A stretch of 16,654 bases of DNA, taken from positions 1-16,654 of the forward strand of contig CALGOH010000205.1 in the NCBI GenBank assembly GCA_937957985.1, given 5' to 3'. How positions within the stretch are numbered: position 1 is the stretch's first letter; every line of letters begins with the position of its first letter. The notes beneath the pieces were generated by a model. The model did no database searches and was not told the DNA's origin. It was given only the letters and a program-made list of their open reading frames with translations. Below, one piece after another: positions 7,171 through 14,052 of this stretch. The position numbers and the translations under genes were made by a program. This DNA is from an uncultured Verrucomicrobiae bacterium (GTDB lineage: Bacteria > Verrucomicrobiota > Verrucomicrobiia > Verrucomicrobiales > Akkermansiaceae).

Positions 7171-7252
7171 GGTGGCGGAGACGCTGCTGGGGTCCCTTCG
7201 TTGACAGGGAAATGCTCTCGATTGATAGGCTGAGAATATCCCCGAAATGACG

Positions 7253-7885
7253 CTATTCTGCGGCTTCGCGGAGAGCTTTCCGCAGGCCATCGAAGACGGG
7301 CGCCGTCCAGTCGGGCGTCAGATGCGCGAGAGCCGCTTCCAAAGACAGCCTATCCTGGGCACCGGGTCCCTGCGCGACGATGCTCCAAATGTGGAATCGG
7401 GCCTTCTCGTGAAGACCGGTTCCACTGGCTTCTTTGATACAGCGCATGAAGTCATCAATGCAGGGGAAGATATCCGGCTCGGCACCCCGGGCGGCTTCCA
7501 GGCAAAGCGTCTCGATCATTCCAGGCTGGCCCGGCCCGGGATTCACCCATGCCGCGACCCGGGGAACCGCAGGCGTCTCCGCCCAACGACCGGGATCGGT
7601 CAGATCAACTCCGAAGGCCCGCGAGACTGCGTCCCGAACCGAAATCCACCGGCTTTCGGGATTGTCGTCGGCGTCGCGAGTGACGAGCAGGGATCGAACC
7701 TGGCCCCTCCTGAATTCCGCCCGATTGCTCAAGGCCAGCAGGTGGGCGGCGAGGGTCCCGCTTTCGGCGTAATGCTCGAATTGGAGACGGTTCGCAATGC
7801 CTTCATGTTCGGCGAGAGCCGCCATGACGCGCTGGTCGTCCCGGCCCTCGCAAAGGACAAGGTTGATGGGTTCGAGCTCCTTCAT
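7253..7885 (-). CDS. DUF3226 TOPRIM-fold protein, putative effector of an ATPase-TOPRIM defence pair
   Basis: A 210-residue protein starting at the ATG that overlaps the ATPase stop as ATGA (7885-7882); an upstream ATG at 8044 would run through the ATPase gene and is rejected. The sequence has TOPRIM-type acidic motifs: E13 in NLVLCEGRDDQRVM, and D71-x-D73 in SLLVTRDADDNPESRW at the end of a hydrophobic strand. PGMIETLCLE, DIFPCIDDFMRCI and the later KARFHIWSIVAQ fit the DUF3226 family as I know it. TOPRIM domains in topoisomerases, OLD nucleases and PARIS AriB bind metal and often cleave nucleic acid, including tRNA. Being translationally coupled to an ABC-type ATPase, it is probably the nuclease half of a two-gene system held inactive or directed by that ATPase. 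The substrate is unknown. The 211-nt plus-side spacer 7042-7252 holds only repeat copy 1. Confidence 0.8.
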   Translation of the reverse strand: MKELEPINLVLCEGRDDQRVMAALAEHEGIANRLQFEHYAESGTLAAHLLALSNRAEFRRGQVRSLLVTRDADDNPESRWISVRDAVSRAFGVDLTDPGRWAETPAVPRVAAWVNPGPGQPGMIETLCLEAARGAEPDIFPCIDDFMRCIKEASGTGLHEKARFHIWSIVAQGPGAQDRLSLEAALAHLTPDWTAPVFDGLRKALREAAE

Positions 7886-8856
7886 CGCATTTCCATCTTC
7901 GAGTCGATCGCCGTCTGCATCACCTCCTGCCCAAAGGTGGTGGCGACGATCTTTTCGGGATTGTCGATGCGGCGGTCGAGACGGAGGTAGCGGAGCGGGT
8001 ATTCCTTGCGGGCGGCGGCAGCCTTGTGGGCGGCCTCCATGCACTCGCGGCTGTGGGTGGTGGCGAAGAGCTGGACGTCCTGATCCTCCAGTACCTCGTA
8101 GAGGCCGTTCCAGAAATCGGACAAGCCTTCGTAGTAGAGGCCGTTCTCGATCTCGTCGATGAGGATCACCTTGGGCTGGTTGGCGAAGATCTCGCAGTAG
8201 ATCTCCAGCACCCGGCAGAAGGCCTGGCCGAGCTGGGTGAAGGGGAGCATCGGACCGTTGCCGAGGTCGGCATAGACGAGGTGGGTCTTGGTTCCCTTCG
8301 GTTTGGCGTAGCGGAGGCGCTTGAGGCGGGGCTCGACAGACTGACGCAAGAGTCGCTCAAGCCGGTCTTCGTTGTCGGGGTTGAGCGGAGCGATTTGGTT
8401 GAAGAGCTCGGAAATCGACGCCGGTGTGGAGGCTTTGGTTGGGATAACCGAGGCAGGGTCTTTGGACTCAAGCGCTGAAACATTGAATGCATCGGGCTTG
8501 ATCTTCCCAATAACGCGGCAGTTACCATCCTTGTCTTCCAGAAGCCGACTGACATCGTTCTGATTTTGGTCCTGATAAACCCATGAATCATTGGCTTTGA
8601 TTGCGAAGCCTTGCCAGTTCGAATGATGTGGAATCATGTTCCAGTAGCTGGCGAACTCATCCCCTTGAATCTGCTCGCGGAAAGTGGATGGCAGCTTCTG
8701 AATCTGTTGCCCGGACCCCAGTTTCAGCACCAGCGCCTCCAGCACGGAGGTCTTGCCGGTGTTGTTGCCGCCGATGATGAGGTTGGCGCGGGCGAGATCC
8801 TCGAACCGGATATGCTCGAAGGCCCGGAAGTTCTTGAGTTCGAGGAACTGGATCAT
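7882..8856 (-). CDS. OLD-like/AAA_15-type ABC ATPase
   Basis: A 324-residue SMC/ABC-like ATPase of the AAA_15/AAA_21 (OLD, RecF-like) group. It starts MIQFLELKNFRAFEHIRFED, the typical two-strand beginning, with Walker A GGNNTGKTS at about 29-37. Walker B VILIDEIENG lies at about 231-240 and the switch His in FATTHSRE at about 269. The canonical LSGGQ signature is replaced by LPFTQLGQAFCRVLE, as is common in OLD-type proteins. The middle (about residues 50-175) is divergent and its DNA (about 8330-8710) is visibly less GC-rich than the ends of the gene, as expected of a variable sensor insert. It has no TOPRIM domain of its own; that is supplied by the next gene, whose start overlaps its stop (ATGA). 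It follows the restriction enzyme by 56 nt on the same strand. The likely role is to sense phage products or DNA and control the TOPRIM effector, as AriA does in PARIS. Confidence 0.87.
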   Translation of the reverse strand: MIQFLELKNFRAFEHIRFEDLARANLIIGGNNTGKTSVLEALVLKLGSGQQIQKLPSTFREQIQGDEFASYWNMIPHHSNWQGFAIKANDSWVYQDQNQNDVSRLLEDKDGNCRVIGKIKPDAFNVSALESKDPASVIPTKASTPASISELFNQIAPLNPDNEDRLERLLRQSVEPRLKRLRYAKPKGTKTHLVYADLGNGPMLPFTQLGQAFCRVLEIYCEIFANQPKVILIDEIENGLYYEGLSDFWNGLYEVLEDQDVQLFATTHSRECMEAAHKAAAARKEYPLRYLRLDRRIDNPEKIVATTFGQEVMQTAIDSKMEMR

Positions 8857-8912
8857 GGCGTGAGGCTAACGGGATCGAGGGGAGGCGTCAAAGCTTGGGA
8901 ACGGGCACCGTT

Positions 8913-11786
8913 TCAGACCCGGATGCAATCTTCCGTGATGAAGGCGGGGTGCTCCTCGGGTGGGAGGGGGAGGCCGGGTGGGGTGATGGGGTCGGCGGCG
9001 GCTTCCTTTGCGGCGCATTGCTGGTTGAGGTCGAGGAGGAAGGCGAGGATGTCGGCGTCCTTGGGCATGCCGTAGGCGGCGCGGACGGAGGCATCGAGCT
9101 TGGCGTGGGCGTCGCGCAGGGGGCTGGTGCCGGGGTCGTCGAGGGTGCGGTAGAGGTCGCGCAGGGACCAGTCCATCTTGGCCATGACCTCGCGCCGCAG
9201 CGCCCGCAAGGCCACCGACGCTTCCGCCACCGACTCGATCGCCTTGCGGGTCGGCGATTGTGGCCACGGGAAGGTGTCGAAGACGGTGTTGCTGGTGTAG
9301 CGGTAGGTGCCGCCAAGCGTGGAGCAACGCGCTTTGAACCAATCGAAATGGATGAAGCTCTGGATGATGCCGAATGAATAGTCGTCGGGCAGAGGGAAGG
9401 CGATGACGGTGTTGTCTGGGTTGATCCCCGGTTCAATGAAATCAAAGATCGGGCGTTTGGTGACCCGCGAACATCCGATGTAGCGGGACACCGATCTAAC
9501 GGCCGCAATGGTGCCCGGCTGATAGTCGCGGAACTGCCACCAACGCTCAGCGACGCGGGTCCAGCGAGTCGTCTCCTTGCCTGTCTTCGATTTTTCTTCC
9601 TCCGCATGAGCGAGAACATCGGGCATCACGGTTGCCTTCACGCGCTCGAAGGCACGCGGATAGGACATTGCGAAGAACATGTCATTCTGGCCGAAGTCGA
9701 TGATCCAGCGTGAGGGTTCCCCAAGTTCTACCAGATCCCGTCCAATCATGTAGGGGCGGAGGACATCTGCGAGCTTGGGGTCTTCCTCAATCCACGCCCG
9801 GGCGGTTTCGGGTTCCAGCAGGAATCCCTCGTGGAACGGATATTGCCCGACGAAGACCGCCTTTGGCTTCTTGTTTCCTTTGAGAGGCGTTGCCTGACTG
9901 ACAGCCACCCCCGTCCGCAGGCTCGGGAAAATGCATTCAAGCCGCTCGATCTTCCACGGATCGCTCACCCGGTCGCCGATTTGCGTCGTTAGAATTCGCT
10001 CTCCCTCGGCGCTGCCCTTGATCCAGTTCACGATCGAGACATGGACGGCGGCGTCGCCCGACCACACCTGAGTGGATACCGCGTCGGTGATGGTGCCGCC
10101 GTTTGCGACGATGTGATCGAGGCTGGCCTCGCGGCCTTCGTTCTGGCGGATGGTGTTGGTGCCGACCAGGCCCGCGCGGCCACCGTCGGGCAGGGCGTCG
10201 TGGGCGAGGCGGAACCAGTGGGTGCAGAAGTCGGCCATCTTCGGGACGCCCGCGAAACGTTCCTGAACGCGACGCGAGTATTCGTAGCCGAGTTCTTGCG
10301 CGATGTAGCGCGAGCCAAGATAGGGAGGATTGCCGATGATGGCATCGGCCTTCGGCCACTCGGTGAAGAGCGCGTCGGCGCAGCGGATGTTGTCGTCGAG
10401 GTTGTCGAGGGGCAGGGGTTTCTCGAAGACGAGCAGGCCGTGGGTTTCCTGCATCTTCTTCGCCTCGCGGACCTCCTGCTCCTTGGCGAGCATCAGGGTC
10501 ACCTTGGCCAGCTCGACGGCGAAGGGCTGGATGTCGATGCCGTGGAACTGATGGATGGAGACGGCGGTTTCGAGTGGCTCGCCTTTGGAGATTTCCGAGG
10601 GCCGGACGGGGAGCTCGCGCTCGAGGCGCTTGAGTTCGCGGTAGGCGACGTAGAGGAAGTTGCCGGAGCCGCAGGCGGGATCGAGCACGCGGTAGCGACG
10701 CAGGTCGCGAAGGACCTCCTTGAGACCTTCCTTCTTGGCCCGCTTGCGCTTTCCCGGTGTGAGGTCCGGGTCGCCCACCGTATCCCATGCGGCCTTCATC
10801 CTTTCCCGCCACGGGCGGACGATGGTGGGGCCGACGACCTTCTGGATGTCGAACTCTGAGGTGAAGTGGGCGCCGAAGGCGTGGCGCTCTTCGGCATCCA
10901 TGCTCGACTGAAAAAGGGTGCCGAAGATTTCCGGCTTCACCATCGCCCAGTTCTGGCCGGCTGCGGTGGCGAGGGTGTTGAGTTCGTCGGGCGTGAGGTC
11001 GATGGGCTCGATGGTCTCGAAGAGCCCGCCGTTGAAGTAATCGACCCCCTGGTAGCGCCCGCCGCGGGCCTTATCCTCGCGGTTCATCTGGCGGAAGAGG
11101 CCGCCGATGAGGTCGTAGGCGCTCTCGCCCTTCTCGCGGCACTCGTTGATGAGGCGGGTGAGGATGTTGTCAGGCAGCAGGCCGATGTCCTCGGAGACGA
11201 GGCCGACGAGGATCTGGAGAATGAAGCGCTGGGCACGTTCGCGGTCCTCGCCACGTCCGACCATGGAGCGGAACAGCTCGGCGAGTTCGTCGGCGGCGGC
11301 GCGGGTGACTTCGACCCGGTTGTTGTTGAAGAGCGGTTTACGCTGTTTCGGCAGCAGGAAGGCGAAGGCCTCGGCGCGGTCGGGCAGCTCCTCCAGCCGG
11401 ATCTTGTCAACGGGATCGAAGAGCTGGGTGTGGAGGTCGTAGATCCAGAACTCGTCGAAATTGCAGAGGACGGCGTAGGGCGGGCGGTGGGGGACGATGT
11501 GGGTCCAGTAGTCGAAGAGCTGCTGGTAGTGGCGTTCGAGCTTCACACCGCGGGACTTCATCTCGAAGAGCACGCGGTCGGGCAGGAGCAGGTCGCCGAA
11601 CTGCTTGCCCTTGGCCTTTCCCTTCTTCGGGATGCGGGCTTCGCGGGAAGCGCCGGCTTCCTTGAGCCCGTCGTGGCCGAAGGCGCGGAAGAGGTGGTCG
11701 AGGAACTCGGCGGCCTCGCCCTTTTCGTCGCCGGTGAGGTGGTCGCGGACGTAGGCGACGAAGTCGGCGGGCGAGTAGTCGGGCAT
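8913..11786 (-). CDS. MmeI-like type IIL restriction-modification enzyme (single-chain nuclease-methyltransferase)
   Basis: A 957-residue protein from the ATG at 11786; an in-frame TTG at 11822 is a weaker alternative and neither has a Shine-Dalgarno. The layout matches MmeI (about 919 residues). The N-terminal nuclease has D65 in FGDLLLPDRVLFEMKSRG, E75 and K77 (D-x9-E-x-K, the MmeI spacing). A helical connector follows. The amino-methyltransferase has GAHFTSE (motif X, about 305), DPACGSGNF (motif I, about 369) and NPPY (motif IV, about 486). A target-recognition domain spans about 560-860 and ends in the family-typical TYRYTSNTVFDTFPW, and a helical C-terminus follows. Such enzymes methylate adenine on one strand and cut about 20 bp away from unmodified sites. 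All catalytic residues look intact. The DNA of the target-recognition part (about 9280-10060) looks less GC-rich than the rest, suggesting exchange of specificity. It is the first gene of the minus-strand operon with the ATPase and TOPRIM genes. Confidence 0.93.
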   Translation of the reverse strand: MPDYSPADFVAYVRDHLTGDEKGEAAEFLDHLFRAFGHDGLKEAGASREARIPKKGKAKGKQFGDLLLPDRVLFEMKSRGVKLERHYQQLFDYWTHIVPHRPPYAVLCNFDEFWIYDLHTQLFDPVDKIRLEELPDRAEAFAFLLPKQRKPLFNNNRVEVTRAAADELAELFRSMVGRGEDRERAQRFILQILVGLVSEDIGLLPDNILTRLINECREKGESAYDLIGGLFRQMNREDKARGGRYQGVDYFNGGLFETIEPIDLTPDELNTLATAAGQNWAMVKPEIFGTLFQSSMDAEERHAFGAHFTSEFDIQKVVGPTIVRPWRERMKAAWDTVGDPDLTPGKRKRAKKEGLKEVLRDLRRYRVLDPACGSGNFLYVAYRELKRLERELPVRPSEISKGEPLETAVSIHQFHGIDIQPFAVELAKVTLMLAKEQEVREAKKMQETHGLLVFEKPLPLDNLDDNIRCADALFTEWPKADAIIGNPPYLGSRYIAQELGYEYSRRVQERFAGVPKMADFCTHWFRLAHDALPDGGRAGLVGTNTIRQNEGREASLDHIVANGGTITDAVSTQVWSGDAAVHVSIVNWIKGSAEGERILTTQIGDRVSDPWKIERLECIFPSLRTGVAVSQATPLKGNKKPKAVFVGQYPFHEGFLLEPETARAWIEEDPKLADVLRPYMIGRDLVELGEPSRWIIDFGQNDMFFAMSYPRAFERVKATVMPDVLAHAEEEKSKTGKETTRWTRVAERWWQFRDYQPGTIAAVRSVSRYIGCSRVTKRPIFDFIEPGINPDNTVIAFPLPDDYSFGIIQSFIHFDWFKARCSTLGGTYRYTSNTVFDTFPWPQSPTRKAIESVAEASVALRALRREVMAKMDWSLRDLYRTLDDPGTSPLRDAHAKLDASVRAAYGMPKDADILAFLLDLNQQCAAKEAAADPITPPGLPLPPEEHPAFITEDCIRV

Positions 11787-11886
11787 GGTGTTAGGATGGA
11801 TGGGGGAGCCCTGCGGGGTCAATGCGGCGGTGCTGCGGGAATCGGTCTTTCCGCGACGGAGCCTCCCTGGCCCCGGATTCCCAGGG

Positions 11887-11979
11887 ACGGACCGCGAACT
11901 TCAGTTCGCACGAATGCCGAGGCGGGCTGAAGCCCGCGGTCCGGTAGGAAGATCGCCCGAAGGCGGGACTACATACTTC
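11887..11979 (+). repeat. Palindromic intergenic repeat, copy 2
   Basis: Direct copy of the 7078-7170 element, 93 bp without gaps. The outer stem is perfect here (GGACCGC with GCGGTCC) around hairpins GCGAAC-TTCA-GTTCGC and CGGGC-TGAA-GCCCG. The third hairpin is CGCC-CGAA-GGCG. Where the copies differ the stems are mostly preserved (for example the third hairpin keeps its stem while its loop differs), which suggests selection for structure. It lies 100 bp upstream of the restriction gene start, so the two copies bracket the defence operon exactly. Confidence 0.85.
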
Positions 11980-12014
11980 AGTCGCGGGCGGAAAGAACCG
12001 TGCGAGCCCGGCCG

Positions 12015-12043
12015 GAATGCAAGCATTCATCGGTCTAACAGAC
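12015..12043. promoter_or_regulatory. Two small palindromes, possible operator
   Basis: GAATGC-AA-GCATTC (12015-12028) and GTCT-AAC-AGAC (12033-12043) lie back to back immediately upstream of the -35-like TTGGAC at 12044. This position suits a regulator site for the desaturase promoter. No specific regulator can be named. Confidence 0.3.
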
Positions 12044-12072
12044 TTGGACATGCCCGCCGGCATTGGCTAGCT
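12044..12072 (+). promoter_or_regulatory. Weak candidate promoter for the desaturase gene
   Basis: TTGGAC (12044-12049) and CTAGCT or TAGCTT (12067-12073) are separated by 17-18 nt. Both boxes are poor matches to the sigma-70 consensus. The call rests mainly on position, between repeat copy 2 and a leader hairpin. Confidence 0.25.
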
Positions 12073-12082
12073 TCCGGCGTCG

Positions 12083-12120
12083 AAAGGCTGACAGGCGCTC
12101 CCATGGCGGCGTCGGCCTTT
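12083..12120 (+). promoter_or_regulatory. Leader hairpin with U-run upstream of the desaturase
   Basis: AAAGGCTGAC (12083-12092) pairs with GTCGGCCTTT (12111-12120; one G-U) around an 18-nt loop, and the stem is followed by TCAG, giving a four-T run at 12118-12121. It lies about 140 nt before the desaturase ATG. It could be an attenuator or leader structure, or a weak terminator. The rest of 11787-12263 holds repeat copy 2 and the small palindromes and no gene that I can see. Confidence 0.35.
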
Positions 12121-12263
12121 TCAGAGGAGTCAGGAGATTTCCTCCGACCCATGACCGGGCAGACGTCCGGTGCAGTTCGGGCGGCATCCGAAATCCATGA
12201 TCCACAGGCTGCACCGCAGCAGAATCCACCTTTCCCGGGCGACAAGCCCGAATCACCCACACC

Positions 12264-13373
12264 ATGCCCCTCAAGATTCCTTCCGCCCGTGTTGACTGGG
12301 TCAACACCGCCTTCCTGCTCATCCTTTCGCTGCTGGCCGTGGTCGCCGCGCCCATCCATCTGGTGCGGCACGGCATCGACGCCTTCACGGCGGGCCTGTT
12401 CGTCTTCTACGTGATCGCGACGGGCATGAGCATCACGCTCGGCTATCACCGCCTGTTCTCGCACCTTTCGTTCCAGGCGAAGTGGCCGGTGCGGCTCTTC
12501 ACGCTGGTTTTCGGTGCCTGCGCCTTCGAGAACTCGGTGCTGAACTGGGCCTCGGACCACCGCCGACACCACAAGCACACCGACCACGACGACGACCCCT
12601 ACAACATCAAGGAGGGGTTTCTCTGGGCGCACATCGGATGGATCCTGTTCAAGGTGACTCCCGAGCCCCCGCTCGACAACGTCGCCGACCTGCGCAAGGA
12701 CCGGCTGGTGATGCTTCAGCACCGCACCGACAAGCTGATCGCGCTGGTCGTCGGGCTGCTGCTGCCGACGGCGCTGGGCTGGTGGCATGGCGGCGCCGAG
12801 GGCGCGATGGCCGGTTTCCTGGTCGTCGGAGCGTTGCGGGTCTTCGTCGTCCAGCAGTGCACCTTCTTCATCAACAGCCTCTGCCACACCATCGGCCGGC
12901 AGCCGTATTCCACCGACTGCAGCGCGCGCGACTCGGCGCTGATGGCCTTCCTGACCTTCGGCGAGGGCTACCACAACTATCATCACCGCTTCCAGCACGA
13001 CTACCGCAACGGGGTGAAGCCGTGGTCCTTCGACCCGACCAAGTGGGCGATCTGGTGCCTCGAGCGGCTGGGTCTGGTCTCGCGCCTGCGGCGGGTGCCG
13101 GATCACCAGATCGTGCTCGCGGAAATGCAGGAGGCGAGACGGCGGGTCGAGCAGCGGATGTCCGAGATCAATCAGGCGGGCCCGGGAGTCTGCGAGAAGG
13201 CGCTCCGGGCGATCCACTCGATCGAGGAGGCGCTGGCCGATGCCTATCACGAGCTCGAAGCGGCCGTGGCCCGGAAGGCGGAGATCCCGCGCCAGACCCT
13301 CGACCGCTGGCAGCGGCAGACGCGAGAGTTGATGGACCGGCTGGTCGCCTTGGAGATCGTGCCGGCGGGATGA
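12264..13373 (+). CDS. Membrane fatty-acid (acyl-CoA delta-9-type) desaturase
   Basis: A 369-residue di-iron membrane desaturase that introduces a cis double bond into an acyl chain and so tunes membrane fluidity; it needs O2 and an electron donor. The three histidine boxes are intact and spaced as in the delta-9 acyl-CoA/stearoyl desaturase group: HRLFSH at 62-67, HRRHHKH at 99-105 and HNYHH at 237-241. Hydrophobic segments lie at about 14-30, 41-60, 76-90, 155-172 and 180-200. Residues from about 280 to the end are a charged, helical, probably cytoplasmic extension (EARRRVEQRM, EEALADAYHELEAAVARKAE) beyond the catalytic core. The ATG at 12264 begins the family's usual N-terminus; there is no Shine-Dalgarno (CACCCACACC precedes it). 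It is probably transcribed alone from the structured leader. The GCCTCC/GGAGGC hairpin at 13381-13398 follows the stop but has no U-tract. Confidence 0.93.
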   Translation: MPLKIPSARVDWVNTAFLLILSLLAVVAAPIHLVRHGIDAFTAGLFVFYVIATGMSITLGYHRLFSHLSFQAKWPVRLFTLVFGACAFENSVLNWASDHRRHHKHTDHDDDPYNIKEGFLWAHIGWILFKVTPEPPLDNVADLRKDRLVMLQHRTDKLIALVVGLLLPTALGWWHGGAEGAMAGFLVVGALRVFVVQQCTFFINSLCHTIGRQPYSTDCSARDSALMAFLTFGEGYHNYHHRFQHDYRNGVKPWSFDPTKWAIWCLERLGLVSRLRRVPDHQIVLAEMQEARRRVEQRMSEINQAGPGVCEKALRAIHSIEEALADAYHELEAAVARKAEIPRQTLDRWQRQTRELMDRLVALEIVPAG

Positions 13374-13584
13374 CCGGCACGCCTCCGTCGCAGGAGGCCG
13401 AAGAATCTCCTTGTTTGGCACGCCGATCCGGGCGACAGGGACTTCACGGACCGCGCCCTGTGAACTCAAGGCAGGGAGTATTGCCAGGTGAGTTTCGCGA
13501 TTCGGTGGTGATCTGAGACCCGACGACCGGGAACCACTGACAAAAGACGAAGCGACTCGCGCCGTCCGTTTTGATACCAGGAAA

Positions 13585-13899
13585 ATGTATGTGGGGAATC
13601 TTCCCTTCAGTGCCACCGATGAGGACCTTCGCGGTCTCTTCGGGGCTTTCGGCGACGTCACCGACGTCCACATCCCTACCGACCGTGATTCGGGTCGTCC
13701 CCGAGGATTCGCCTTCGTGACGATGGGCTCGAAGGACGCGATGGTCTCGGCCATCAAGGCCCTCGACGGCGAAGACTTCCAGGGCCGCGCCCTCAAGGTC
13801 AACGAAGCCCAGGCTCGCGAGCCCCGTGGAAACGGAGGCGGCGGAGGCGGCCGTGGCGGTCAACACCGTGGCGGCGGCGGAGGCGGTCGACGCTGGTGA
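13585..13899 (+). CDS. RRM-type RNA-binding protein with Gly/Arg-rich tail
   Basis: A 104-residue protein with a single RNA recognition motif (residues about 1-74): RNP2 MYVGNL at 1-6 and RNP1 RGFAFVTM at 40-47, both with the aromatic residues that stack on RNA. The C-terminal ~25 residues are Gly-rich with interspersed Arg (RGNGGGGGGRGGQHRGGGGG), as in cyanobacterial Rbp and related bacterial glycine-rich RNA-binding proteins, often cold- or stress-induced RNA chaperones. RNP2 starts at the initiator Met itself, which is unusually tight; the frame is open upstream but has no ATG, GTG or TTG close by. AGGA ends two bases before the ATG. The 211-nt spacer upstream (13374-13584) is long enough for a promoter and leader. 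An excellent terminator follows, so it is monocistronic. Confidence 0.92.
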   Translation: MYVGNLPFSATDEDLRGLFGAFGDVTDVHIPTDRDSGRPRGFAFVTMGSKDAMVSAIKALDGEDFQGRALKVNEAQAREPRGNGGGGGGRGGQHRGGGGGGRRW

Positions 13900-13917
13900 A
13901 CTGATCCACCCTTTCCC

Positions 13918-13951
13918 AGGCGGTGCCCTCCTCGCGAGGCACCGCCTTTTT
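13918..13951 (+). terminator. Intrinsic terminator of the RRM gene
   Basis: AGGCGGTGCC (13918-13927) pairs perfectly with GGCACCGCCT (13938-13947) around a 10-nt loop, followed by a T run (13947-13951). It begins 19 nt after the RRM stop codon. This is the clearest rho-independent terminator in the window. Confidence 0.93.
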
Positions 13952-14052
13952 CTTGGGTCCTGCCACCGCGATCGATCCCGGGCAGGAGAGGGCTCGGAGG
14001 CCGGAAGCCTCCCCATACGAATTTCTCGAAATGATCTGACGATTTTGGATTC

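Noticed and set aside
7201..7229. TTGACA at 7201 with GATAGG/TGATAG downstream as a plus-strand promoter
   Set aside because: The -10 match is poor and no plus-strand gene follows; it would only give antisense RNA to the defence operon. Not supported enough to list.
7247..7990. Plus-strand open frame opposite the DUF3226 gene
   Set aside because: The minus strand has TOPRIM motifs and an ATGA overlap with its partner; the plus frame shows neither.
11794..11822. TTGACC (minus strand, 11822-11817) as a -35 box giving a leaderless transcript for the restriction gene
   Set aside because: No acceptable -10 at 16-18 nt; the absence of a Shine-Dalgarno alone is not evidence.
13446..13455. ACGGACCGCG as a third copy of the 93-bp repeat
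   Set aside because: Only the first 10 bases match and the hairpins are missing; it could be chance or a worn remnant.
12027..13802. 591-residue minus-strand open frame opposite the desaturase
   Set aside because: Shadow of the desaturase and RRM genes; it crosses several intergenic signals and has no recognisable motifs.
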